The position numbers were made by a program, and so were the translations under genes. Positions 17,166 to 24,963 of a stretch of 63,707 nucleotides of DNA are shown here, in pieces (the first letter of the stretch is position 1; every line of letters starts with the position of its first letter). The notes beneath the pieces were generated by a model that ran no database searches, had not been told where the DNA came from, and worked only from the letters and a program-made list of their open reading frames with translations. The stretch covers positions 1 through 63,707 of the IMG/VR virus record IMGVR_UViG_3300030520_000019. One strand, 5' to 3'. Source of the stretch: a virus.

Positions 17166-18341
17166 TTATGTGCCGTTGCAAATCAAGTTAATTGCCGTTG
17201 CCGTCGCCATACTATGTGCAACTGAGTATCCAACGAATGTTCTGAATTGCGCTTCACTGTAGTTGCTCGAGAAGTTCACCGACGAAGCGTAGCAAATCTG
17301 CCCACCAGAAATTGGATTATTATCTACGCTGCCAGCAGTTCCATGAAATGTCGGATTGCCGCCGTCAACATAGATATTTACTTGTGTAATAAAAGTAGAT
17401 TTTGTCGTATCAAAAACCACGGCGTATGCATCATCTGCATCCCCGCCGGTATAAGAATTTCCATTCGCACTGCCAATGCCTACAAGAAGACCGCTGTTAC
17501 CGCCTCCCAAAATAGCATAGGCCATGATGGCAGTCTTAGGCGATGCATTGGTTCCAAACATCAACGGCAAACCGGTTCCAGTTGCCGGATACGGCACGCC
17601 CGTGAAGTAGAACGACATCCCGGCGCTCGCCGCAACGCTACCGGTAGTTGCCATACCGTCGGTAGTGCCGTTGGGTTGGAAATTACGTAGAATAGTGCCT
17701 GCGTTTACTACGAGCGGTTGCGCTCCAGCAGTCGGCTGAGTCATGTCTAAACCCATGCCACTCTGATCGTACCAAGTAACAAGATACGCAGAAGCTGAAC
17801 CGACAAAGGCTGTCAGATTTGTAGTATCGGTTCCATCCGTTCCAGGGATAATGTCGGATTCTACATTATCTGTAGAACGACGAACTCTATAAAGTCTTTG
17901 AGTTGCGTAGGAACTTAGAAGTGTTCTGCGTCCGTAGCAGAACATCATATTGGCGCTGTAGGCATCAAGCGGCCCAGGAGGTGGGGGAGGAGCAGTTACC
18001 GTAATATAAGCAGGTTTTGGAACTACATAGTTATTGGTATCAACCGTGACTGTCATAGTCACTTCATAACTTCCTGCCGATGCGTACGTATATGATGGAT
18101 CTTCAAGTGATGAAGTACCGCCATCACCAAAAGTCCACGCCCAGGCCGTAGGTATACCACCCATGGTCAGGTCAGTGAACAATACCGTCAGCGGCACTTC
18201 TCCAATTGTTGGTGTCCCTTCAAACTCTGCAATTGGTGCTGGCGGTGGCGCTGGTTCAGGCGTGGTGTTTTCAATAGCTAGATCCCCACCGATGGTAATA
18301 TGCACCAGTCGGTCGAGCGTTGGGGCAATTTGATTAACCAT
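17166..18341 (-). CDS. Virion adhesin with PKD domain and lectin/arabinofuranosidase-like domain
   Basis: A 391-aa protein starting just after the upstream stop. After a short N-terminus and a Pro linker, residues about 36-117 form a PKD domain (AWTFGDGGTSS at 68-78, then YTYASAGSYEVTMTV). A Pro bridge leads to a second domain (126-391) whose SSYATQRLYRVRRSTDN and VTWYDQSG match the alpha-L-arabinofuranosidase B/LamG-like beta-sandwich. Both fit a surface carbohydrate-binding role. The coding DNA looks more AT-rich than its neighbours, and the gene interrupts the connector set, so it may have been acquired. Confidence 0.78.
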   Translation of the reverse strand: MVNQIAPTLDRLVHITIGGDLAIENTTPEPAPPPAPIAEFEGTPTIGEVPLTVLFTDLTMGGIPTAWAWTFGDGGTSSLEDPSYTYASAGSYEVTMTVTVDTNNYVVPKPAYITVTAPPPPPGPLDAYSANMMFCYGRRTLLSSYATQRLYRVRRSTDNVESDIIPGTDGTDTTNLTAFVGSASAYLVTWYDQSGMGLDMTQPTAGAQPLVVNAGTILRNFQPNGTTDGMATTGSVAASAGMSFYFTGVPYPATGTGLPLMFGTNASPKTAIMAYAILGGGNSGLLVGIGSANGNSYTGGDADDAYAVVFDTTKSTFITQVNIYVDGGNPTFHGTAGSVDNNPISGGQICYASSVNFSSNYSEAQFRTFVGYSVAHSMATATAINLICNGT

Positions 18342-18343
18342 AG

Positions 18344-18841
18344 TCACGAAAAATTCGTGAACCCCGGAGTGACGTCCGGGCCGCTCCAAGCTCCAAGGCT
18401 GGTGAAGGTACCGTTACCCCATGCGGGGCCAGGGGCTCCGACTTGCACCGGGCCAGCGCCGAAGAGACGGATAAGCTGCCACAGGCGCACGCCGAACACG
18501 GTGAGCCCATAAGCACCCATGAATTCCTGCTGCATGGCAGACACGTCAAGGCCGACCGACACCTTGTCGACAGACTTCGAGTTGACCACGCCAATGCCGC
18601 TGCCGTTCGCGCCGGGCACTGCCCCGTTGGCTGCTTCGGCGTTCATGCGGGCTTCCAGGACACAGTTGTGCGCGGCGTAGAGCTGCGCGCCCAGATCAAG
18701 CTGCCGGCCCCAGCGCGATGCATTCAGCATCATATACGCCACGTTCAGCCAGAACTGCACCATGGAGTTCGGGAAGATGGTGGTCGACGCGAACTCGGTA
18801 AAGTTCGCGCGGAACTGGGGGACAGTGACAGGGGCGGACAT
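18344..18841 (-). CDS. Head-tail adaptor, DUF4054-like
   Basis: A 165-aa protein with the DUF4054 pattern: VPQFRANFTEFASTTIFPNS, then WLNVAYMMLNASRWG and LYAAHNCVLEARMN. It probably forms the adaptor ring beneath the portal. The order capsid, adaptor, gp10-like, neck and sheath matches other minimal myophages. Confidence 0.84.
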   Translation of the reverse strand: MSAPVTVPQFRANFTEFASTTIFPNSMVQFWLNVAYMMLNASRWGRQLDLGAQLYAAHNCVLEARMNAEAANGAVPGANGSGIGVVNSKSVDKVSVGLDVSAMQQEFMGAYGLTVFGVRLWQLIRLFGAGPVQVGAPGPAWGNGTFTSLGAWSGPDVTPGFTNFS

Positions 18842-18844
18842 GTC

Positions 18845-19444
18845 TTAGTCCATCTCGCGGGCCAGGGGGTGCCACGAGCCGACCGATTCCTTGTACTTGT
18901 AGTTCACTTTGATGAACTCGCTGCGCGCCGAGGCGAACCCTCGTGCGTGGCGGTTGCCGCCGCTGGCTGCAAATTCGTCGGTGAGTTTCTTGTACGCGGA
19001 GCGGACTTGCTTGTCGAGATCGCCTTCGGCGTCACGCACCGCGTCGGTCATCTTCGAGTCAAAGACGAATCCTTGCTTGCGATCGCGCAGGATATCCGTC
19101 ACGCTGCGTTGCACGTTCCAGTCGTTGAGGCAGAGATAGTTCTCGGCCGTCGCGTTGGTGCAGTCGCCTTGCTTGGCGACTTCCATGATGCAGTTGCGGC
19201 GCTCGATGTCAGTGGCTGGCTTGCCGGACTTGTTGGCGGCGAGGTCGTGTGTACGATCTGCGCGTTCCCACGCCTGCACAGCACGATCAAGGTCCCAGCC
19301 CTTTGCAACGAGGTAAGACTCCGCATCTGCGCGGTTCTTAGTCTCCGTCTTGATTAGGAAATCCTTGATAGCAATCTCACGTTGCTTCGGGTCTAACTGA
19401 GCGTCAGCCGTGCGCTTGTGCACGTGAATGTGGACTTTTCCCAT
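18845..19444 (-). CDS. Head-operon protein with two UBA-like helical repeats
   Basis: A 199-aa protein opening with a His-rich strand (VHIHVHK). Residues 23-60 (FLIKTETKNRADAESYL then KGWDLDRAVQAW) and 82-119 (CTNATAENYLCLNDW then NVQRSV) each fit the three-helix UBA/TAP-C pattern, where a WDLxxAV-type motif starts the third helix. The remainder is charged and helical. Location between the adaptor and capsid genes implies a virion or assembly role. What the repeats bind is unknown. Confidence 0.65.
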   Translation of the reverse strand: MGKVHIHVHKRTADAQLDPKQREIAIKDFLIKTETKNRADAESYLVAKGWDLDRAVQAWERADRTHDLAANKSGKPATDIERRNCIMEVAKQGDCTNATAENYLCLNDWNVQRSVTDILRDRKQGFVFDSKMTDAVRDAEGDLDKQVRSAYKKLTDEFAASGGNRHARGFASARSEFIKVNYKYKESVGSWHPLAREMD

Positions 19445-19459
19445 AACGGCTCCTATGCT

Positions 19460-19720
19460 TCAGCGTTCGCCGATAGGTTTGACGAGCTTGACGTTGGCCG
19501 CCATCGCAGTGCACTCCGACTTGATGATGTCGATTTGCTTCTTGATGGCTTCGATGTCTTGCCGGTCCATCTCGCGCGCCAAATTCGCAATCTGCTGTCC
19601 TGCTCGCAGCACAATCTGGCCGCTCGCTGCGAGACCGTAATCGTGCTGACGTTCGGCATCAACGGCCGGTGCATTCATGTCCACGACACGAACGGCAGCC
19701 TTGAAATACTTGTCGCTCAT
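19460..19720 (-). CDS. Hypothetical coiled-coil protein (86 aa)
   Basis: A small protein with a beta-like start (KAAVRVVDMNAPAVDA) and a long C-terminal heptad-rich helix (ANLAREMDRQDIEAIKKQID). It overlaps the next gene by four bases. It is probably a minor head or assembly factor. No family is recognised. Confidence 0.6.
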   Translation of the reverse strand: MSDKYFKAAVRVVDMNAPAVDAERQHDYGLAASGQIVLRAGQQIANLAREMDRQDIEAIKKQIDIIKSECTAMAANVKLVKPIGER

Positions 19721-19926
19721 TTCGTTCCCCAGAACTTGTCGTGTGCTGCGTTGAGCGCTTTCGCGTCCATGCCGCCAATGCAGTCGACTCGCCCGGTGCG
19801 TTCGTCGGCTGCCCGTTGTTCGCTGTAGGCGATCGCCACTGCCTGTTTCTGCGGCTTGCCCGCAGCCATCTCGGTCTTCACGTTCTGGCCGAAAGCGGCT
19901 TCGGACTTACCTTGTTCGAGCGGCAT
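19717..19926 (-). CDS. Small conserved phage protein (69 aa)
   Basis: A 69-aa protein of the type GKSEAAFGQNVKTEMAAGK then PQKQAVAIAYSEQR, a common short conserved pattern in phage genomes. It is preceded by AGGAG. Its function is unknown, and it sits in the head operon between the capsid and adaptor genes. Confidence 0.65.
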   Translation of the reverse strand: MPLEQGKSEAAFGQNVKTEMAAGKPQKQAVAIAYSEQRAADERTGRVDCIGGMDAKALNAAHDKFWGTK

Positions 19927-19941
19927 GGCGATCTCCTGTGA

Positions 19942-20346
19942 TTAAGACTTCTTGTACACTTCGACGCCGTTCGCCTTTGCCCACCAGTGCTCGGCGTGCG
20001 ACAGCAGCATCTCCTGAACACCCGCCTTGTACGGGAATTCGTGATGCGTGATGGTCGTACCGTCAGTGGTCGACAGGCGCAGCGTGAAGGGCTTCTTCAC
20101 GGTAACCGTCACCGTGACGTCGCTGGCAACCTCGGGGACTGCACCGGCCAGGGCCACGGCGGTACCGCTGGCAGCCGAGGAATCGGGGCTTGCGGCGCCG
20201 ATCGCGGGCGTGGTGGCACCTTGGGTGCTGGCCGCAAGCGCCGCCGCTTGGCGGGCTTGCTCTTCGGCCGCCGCTTGCTGTGCGGCATCGGTCGGCAGGG
20301 TACCGGGGTTGTCCCAGGGGGCGGGGGCTTTGTTGGCTTCGGGCAT
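19942..20346 (-). CDS. Hypothetical capsid-associated protein (134 aa)
   Basis: A 134-aa protein with an Ala/Gln-rich low-complexity N-terminal half (about 1-70) and a C-terminal beta domain (VTVTVTVKKPFTLRLSTTDG, then THHEFPYKAGVQEM). It begins 16 bases after the terminator that follows the major capsid gene. It may be a head decoration or connector-associated protein. Confidence 0.6.
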   Translation of the reverse strand: MPEANKAPAPWDNPGTLPTDAAQQAAAEEQARQAAALAASTQGATTPAIGAASPDSSAASGTAVALAGAVPEVASDVTVTVTVKKPFTLRLSTTDGTTITHHEFPYKAGVQEMLLSHAEHWWAKANGVEVYKKS

Positions 20347-20361
20347 TTTCTACTCCATGTG

Positions 20362-20389
20362 AAAACGGCGGGCGCTTGCCCGCCGTTTT
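20362..20389. terminator. Bidirectional intrinsic terminator after major capsid gene
   Basis: AAAACGGCGGGC, loop GCTT and GCCCGCCGTTTT form a perfect 12-bp stem flanked by A and T runs, so it can end transcripts on either strand. On the minus strand it lies 33 bases after the capsid stop and partly isolates the abundant capsid message from the downstream genes. Confidence 0.85.
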
Positions 20390-20422
20390 GGCTGCTGTGA
20401 ACCGGCTAGTCGCCGGCTGTAA

Positions 20423-21547
20423 TCACAGACCGTCGAAGTAGCCGACGACTTCCGGGTACACGACTTCGACCGCGCCCAGACGACAGAAGTACGTCGTCTT
20501 GTGGTAGATCGAGTCGTATTGGATCGGCGTGCGGTTGAGAAGCGTCATGGGGAAGCGCACGCGCTTCTTGTCCTTGACGTACACGACCGCACGATCGACC
20601 GTACCCGTGGTGCCAATGGTACCACCGACGCCCGAGCCGATGCACCACTTGACCGGCAGGATGGTCAGCTGGCCCTTGCCCGAGGTCGTCAGGAGGTTGT
20701 TCTCCATGATGTACCGCAGGATGGACACGTTACCGGCCGACGAGACCTTCTGCGTGCTGATATAGCCGAACTGGGCCGGCGGCAGGAGCAGGCGGTCCGG
20801 CATGACGGCCCAGGCCGCCGCTTGCCAGACGCTGGTCAGCATCGTATTGACGTCGGCCAGGATCTCGTCGGCGGTCTTCTTGGACCACTGCGAGAAACCC
20901 GAGGCGCCGTTCGGCAGGTTGGACACGTTGGTGACCAGCGAGTTGTTCACCAGACCGGTGTCGCCCGTGCCGGTGTCGCCGATGTACACCTGCTCGTCGA
21001 TGTCCATCTGGTGCTTGAGCTGGAGGCCCTCGTACTTCTGCTGGTCGATCGGGCGGCCCAGCTTGGCCGCCGACTCGAGTTCCAGGATGGTGTACTTGAG
21101 CTCCATGGCCCACGGGCGCAGTTGATGCGGGATCTTGGCGATGTCCGCCGACACACCCGTCACCTGATCGGTGTTCTTGCCGATCCACGCCTTGCCGTTG
21201 CCGATGCCGTTGCCCGAGCCGGTAGAGCCGGCGCTGCCGAAGGTGGACAGAGTGAAGCTGGACACCTCGTCGGCAATGGTCACGTCTTCGCGCAGGTCGA
21301 TGTCGCGCGACCACGTCACGGCGGCCAGCGGCTCGTGCAGCGTCATGTCCAGGCGTTCCAGCTCGCCCACCATGAAGGCGCCGGTGGAGTCCACCGTGCG
21401 CTTGCCATCGTGCGTCTTGAACGCATGCTCGAGCTTGCGGCCGAGCTGGTTGCCCGCCGCGTCGATGGTGCGAAACGCGCTGTCGAACGTGAAGCTGTCG
21501 CGCGTCTTGGCGCGGAAGCGACGGGGCGGAATCAGGACTTGGTTCAT
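20423..21547 (-). CDS. Major capsid protein, DUF2184-like HK97 fold
   Basis: A 374-aa protein with the DUF2184 pattern, including WSRDIDLREDVTIADE, KIPHQLRPWAMELKYTILE, a GDTGTGDTGLVNN loop, and the C-terminal DSIYHKTTYFCRLGAVEVVY. It forms the icosahedral shell. No N-terminal scaffold domain is present. Scaffolding appears to be supplied by the 22186 product. A strong terminator follows. Confidence 0.92.
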   Translation of the reverse strand: MNQVLIPPRRFRAKTRDSFTFDSAFRTIDAAGNQLGRKLEHAFKTHDGKRTVDSTGAFMVGELERLDMTLHEPLAAVTWSRDIDLREDVTIADEVSSFTLSTFGSAGSTGSGNGIGNGKAWIGKNTDQVTGVSADIAKIPHQLRPWAMELKYTILELESAAKLGRPIDQQKYEGLQLKHQMDIDEQVYIGDTGTGDTGLVNNSLVTNVSNLPNGASGFSQWSKKTADEILADVNTMLTSVWQAAAWAVMPDRLLLPPAQFGYISTQKVSSAGNVSILRYIMENNLLTTSGKGQLTILPVKWCIGSGVGGTIGTTGTVDRAVVYVKDKKRVRFPMTLLNRTPIQYDSIYHKTTYFCRLGAVEVVYPEVVGYFDGL

Positions 21548-21603
21548 GTCAGTTCTCTCGTATGAAGTTGAGGTGTTTACCTTTCGGCCCCGTCAGGTAC
21601 CGA

Positions 21604-22149
21604 TCAGACCTTGCAGCAGAGTTCCGTGATGCCGGTGGCATCCGCGGGGCCGTTGAACGTGTAGCTCGCGGACAGCGTGGCGGTGGAACCACCCGTGGCA
21701 GCGTTCTCGAACGAGCCCTGGATGTGCGCGCCGCTGGAAGCCGCAACCCACAGGAACACGGCGCCACCCTTGGTCACCGCCTGCGTGGCGGGGATCTGCA
21801 CCATGATGTAGCCGCGACGCAGTACGTCCAGCAGTTGGCCGCCGGCGAAGCTGCCGGTGCCGAAGGACTGTGCACCGTAGTTGCTGGCCGCCGCCACCTG
21901 GAAGGGGTACGGGCGAACGGACACGCCGTAGATCTCGGTGATCGCCGTGTCCGTGGACTCGATGCCGCGAACCGTGTTCGCCGCCGTGTTCACGAGACAG
22001 GCAAGGCCCGGCGCCGCGATGGGGTTCGTGCTGTCGTTCATCGCCGGCTCGATGGTCGCCGGGTGCGTGCGGTTGACGTCGCCCGGGAAGCCCGCACCCA
22101 TGCGGAACTGGAAAGCGGCGTCACGGGTCTTGCTGCGAATGCGGTTCAT
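21604..22149 (-). CDS. Capsid cement protein, Gp24-like
   Basis: A 181-aa protein between the protease-scaffold and capsid genes. The features GFPGDVNRTHPATIEPA, the AAPGLACLVNTAANTVR region, and YGVSVRPYPFQ with RRGYIMVQIP match structural cement proteins that stabilise expanded heads. Expected copy number is high. Confidence 0.82.
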   Translation of the reverse strand: MNRIRSKTRDAAFQFRMGAGFPGDVNRTHPATIEPAMNDSTNPIAAPGLACLVNTAANTVRGIESTDTAITEIYGVSVRPYPFQVAAASNYGAQSFGTGSFAGGQLLDVLRRGYIMVQIPATQAVTKGGAVFLWVAASSGAHIQGSFENAATGGSTATLSASYTFNGPADATGITELCCKV

Positions 22150-22185
22150 GTTGCTTGCTCCAACTGGAATCAGGGTTGTGTGGGT

Positions 22186-23694
22186 TCAGTGCTTGGCCGC
22201 CCAGTGCTCGGCGTTTTTGCGATTGAGGTCTGCCAGCGTGACCACACCTTGCGCGTGCTGGTGGCTCGCGTCGTTGGTGGCTCGCGTGGCGGCCTTGCCG
22301 TTGTTCTGCTGCTGCTTCATGGCGGCGGCAGAGTTGAACAGGGTGCGTGCGGCGTCGCAGGTCATCTTGCTCGTGTCCAGGCGCTTGCCGGCCAGGATGG
22401 TGTCGATCAGGGTGCGCGTTTCGGGGAACGTGTAGGCGCTGTCCAGGGCCTTGCGGCGGAAGGAGCAGAGAGTCTTCGCCGTGGCACCGGGGCGGGCCGC
22501 CGCGTCAAACGTGGGGAAGGAGATGCCGGGGGCGAGGATTTCACCCATGCTGAAGACGTCGCGGACGGTGTCTTGCATGAACGCGCTGTCGCGAGCCTTG
22601 TCCTTGTTCTTCTGGACCTCTTCCTTGAGGTCTTCCGGAACTTCGTCCAGGGCCATTTCGTCGGCGCGGGTCTCTTCGTCCTTCGCATCCTTGGCCTTCT
22701 TGTCGGCCTCTTCCTTCTCGCGCTTTTCCTTCTCTTCGGCGGACTCGTCCAGGGTGCCGGGGTTGTGCCCTTGTTTGCCCTGGGTGTTCTTGTCCGGGTT
22801 CGGATTGCCTTCGCCGGTGTCCTTGCCCTTGCCGTCCTTGGCGCCACCCTTGCCGGCGATGTGCGCCTCGAGCGCGGCGATGCGCTCGCGCAGTTCGGCA
22901 TGTTCGGCGTCGTTCTGCTTCCAGCGTTCTTCGTCGTCACCATCGGCGGCGTGGACGTGGACATGGGTGTCACCCGTGCTGGCGCCTTCTTCCATCTCGG
23001 CGGCAGCGTCTTCGACCAGCTTTTCCACCTCGGCGGCGTCCTTAGCCTTGAAAGCCTTGGTGAAGAATTCGCTCAGCTTGTCACGCACCGTGGCGGTCTT
23101 GACAGCAGTCTTGGCATCGCGGGTCTTGCTCATGTCGTCATCCAGGTTGATCGTCTTGTGGTCACGGATCGCGCAGCGGGGGCCGCAGCGTCCTTCGTCC
23201 ACCACTGCGACGTGGTTGATATAGATGTTCTCTTGCCGGCCAATACCGGGTTCGACTTCGACGTAATCTGCGTCGTATCCGAGGCTGACCTCGGCTTTGC
23301 CAGCTTCGACCAGCGCAATTCCGACCGCGTCGGTGATCAGCAGATCGGCCAGGAGAAGGTCGTCTTCGTTACCTTCTCCCCGGCGCACGTTGAACATCGT
23401 GCCGATCGTCAGCTCTTTCCAGGTCGCCGGCAGCACGTCATCTTCAGGATGCGTGTCACATACCGACTTGCCGTTACCGCTGGCAATCGTCTCGGGGCGA
23501 AAGACTTCCTTGTCGTCCCGGAAAATTCTGGTGATGCCGTCAGGGCCACCTTTGACCGGAGTCTCATCCGGCCCGTAGATCATCATGCCCGTGCGGGCAA
23601 TGGGAACGTTCTTGCAGAGGAGAAAGCCTTCGGGGGTCTTTTCCCGGTTTGGCCCGATCTTCTCGACCGTGTAGAACGTTCCCCGCTGCGTCAT
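22186..23694 (-). CDS. Prohead protease-scaffold fusion, DUF2213-like
   Basis: A 502-aa protein. The N-terminal 175 residues fit DUF2213 proteases: IARTGMMIYGPDE, SGNGKSVCDTHPED, VSLGYDADY and NHVAVVDEGRCGP. The middle (about 190-370) is a highly charged Glu/Lys/Asp coiled coil typical of scaffolds, with GKGGAKDGKGKDTGEGN low complexity. The C-terminal 130 residues are helical. It should organise the prohead and then cleave itself and its partners. Confidence 0.87.
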   Translation of the reverse strand: MTQRGTFYTVEKIGPNREKTPEGFLLCKNVPIARTGMMIYGPDETPVKGGPDGITRIFRDDKEVFRPETIASGNGKSVCDTHPEDDVLPATWKELTIGTMFNVRRGEGNEDDLLLADLLITDAVGIALVEAGKAEVSLGYDADYVEVEPGIGRQENIYINHVAVVDEGRCGPRCAIRDHKTINLDDDMSKTRDAKTAVKTATVRDKLSEFFTKAFKAKDAAEVEKLVEDAAAEMEEGASTGDTHVHVHAADGDDEERWKQNDAEHAELRERIAALEAHIAGKGGAKDGKGKDTGEGNPNPDKNTQGKQGHNPGTLDESAEEKEKREKEEADKKAKDAKDEETRADEMALDEVPEDLKEEVQKNKDKARDSAFMQDTVRDVFSMGEILAPGISFPTFDAAARPGATAKTLCSFRRKALDSAYTFPETRTLIDTILAGKRLDTSKMTCDAARTLFNSAAAMKQQQNNGKAATRATNDASHQHAQGVVTLADLNRKNAEHWAAKH

Positions 23695-23701
23695 GGCTGC
23701 C

Positions 23702-24154
23702 TTAAAAGGCCGTCACGAAATCGTACGGTGCACCGACCAGCGCGAACACGCAGGAAGCTGTCAGTGCCGTCACGCTTACCTTGACCGTGGTGTAGCCCGA
23801 CACGTTGGCTTTCCAGAAGCCGGTCGCAGCGACCGCACTGGCCGCCGTTGCGGCGCCGCTGTAGCTGGCAACGGGGTAGATGTTGATCACCGTGTAGTTG
23901 GCACCGTTGTCGTTGGACGCCTGCACGGTGGCTGCCAGGGCGGTACAGGTACCGCTCACCCGCAGCGTCATCACGCCACTGCCGGAAGACGTGAACGTGA
24001 CCGTGCCGGGCGCCGACAGCGTGACCGGCGCCAGCACCGAGTTCGGCAGGTACGTCGGGTTCTGATACGGCAGAGTCTGCGCGCACACGGCGGCCGATGC
24101 GACGGCAAGCGCCATCGTCAACATCATGGCGAGCTTGGAAATCATGTTGCGCAT
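23702..24154 (-). CDS. Secreted beta-sandwich protein (150 aa)
   Basis: An N-terminal Sec-type signal peptide (MISKLAMMLTMALAVASA, cleavage likely after AVCAQ) precedes a beta-rich domain (VTLSAPGTVTFTSSGSG, then VQASNDNGANYTVI). This is unusual inside a capsid operon. The product should go to the periplasm or outer surface. It could act in superinfection exclusion or envelope interaction; a virion role would conflict with the signal peptide. Confidence 0.62.
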   Translation of the reverse strand: MRNMISKLAMMLTMALAVASAAVCAQTLPYQNPTYLPNSVLAPVTLSAPGTVTFTSSGSGVMTLRVSGTCTALAATVQASNDNGANYTVINIYPVASYSGAATAASAVAATGFWKANVSGYTTVKVSVTALTASCVFALVGAPYDFVTAF

Positions 24155-24250
24155 TTGGACCTCTGTGGTATGCTAGGTGAATATCGGGTTTGAGCGGATG
24201 GCCGGATTGTAAGGGGTGATTACTCAACTCCTTTTCATCAACCTATATTA

Positions 24251-24517
24251 TCAGGTTTGCATGCTCCGGCACGTATTCCAAGTCTTCGATGTGAGCAAAA
24301 ACCATCCCAACATCAAAATCAGAATTGCAAACACCCATACCTGCGTGTGAACGAATAGGAGCAGGCTTGCCGTCGCGCCCAGCGCGAAGTATCCCAGCGT
24401 AACCACATGGGGTGTTTGCCGCGACATGTAATTCAGGCGGCACAGCGTGCACCACATAACGAGCAAGCATAGCGCCATGTGCAGCATGCACGGGACGCAA
24501 TGGAGGTAGGCGGTCAT
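24251..24517 (-). CDS. Small membrane protein, possible holin partner (88 aa)
   Basis: The start overlaps the stop of the upstream membrane gene (ATGA). The protein has two or three hydrophobic segments (about 8-27, 40-56 and 57-77) and a Cys-rich N-terminus. Pairing with the 24514 product suggests a two-component membrane system such as holin and antiholin, but no family is recognised. Confidence 0.5.
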   Translation of the reverse strand: MTAYLHCVPCMLHMALCLLVMWCTLCRLNYMSRQTPHVVTLGYFALGATASLLLFVHTQVWVFAILILMLGWFLLTSKTWNTCRSMQT

Positions 24518-24897
24518 TTCTGTTCCTTGGAAAACAGGCCGAACAACATCCCGGTCAAGTTTTGCAACTTCTCCATCCACACCTCGCCGAACGCAGTGGT
24601 TACAAGCGAGATGGGGAAGTACAGCCAATCAATCTTGCCCGCTTCTAGGTGTGGGCCGATATACTGAGCAACGAACACCGTCATGAACAGTGAAGTCGTC
24701 AGCGTGATAATGCTGTATGCCAGGGTAGAGAATCTACTGGTGGGTTGCCGGCGCCTGACTCCAATCATCAAGCCGACAAACGAACCCATCAGAATCACGA
24801 AGTACACCGTTGCCGCTGGGGCATATTGCGCGCCCAGCATGGCCGTGAAGACGATTAGCAGCAACGAAAGGGGGTCGATTTGCGGAGTCGGCTGCAT
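24514..24897 (-). CDS. Holin-like membrane protein (127 aa)
   Basis: A 127-aa protein with three or four hydrophobic segments (about 9-27, 29-46, 58-80 and 88-106) and a charged C-terminus (GLFSKEQK). It lies between the Mu F-like and capsid genes, far from the lysis pair at 4762-5603. It may be a second holin or an envelope-modifying protein. Confidence 0.5.
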   Translation of the reverse strand: MQPTPQIDPLSLLLIVFTAMLGAQYAPAATVYFVILMGSFVGLMIGVRRRQPTSRFSTLAYSIITLTTSLFMTVFVAQYIGPHLEAGKIDWLYFPISLVTTAFGEVWMEKLQNLTGMLFGLFSKEQK

Positions 24898-24963
24898 GGC
24901 CCGTAATTATCAACAATGACCCGCACCTTGATACAACATCAAACTTAAGTCAATGCTGCAAAG

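Noticed and set aside
21562-23784. A 740-codon plus-strand open frame opposite the cement protein and protease-scaffold genes
   Set aside because: It is antisense to well-supported structural genes, has no ribosome site in context, and its composition is that of a reverse-strand shadow in GC-rich DNA.
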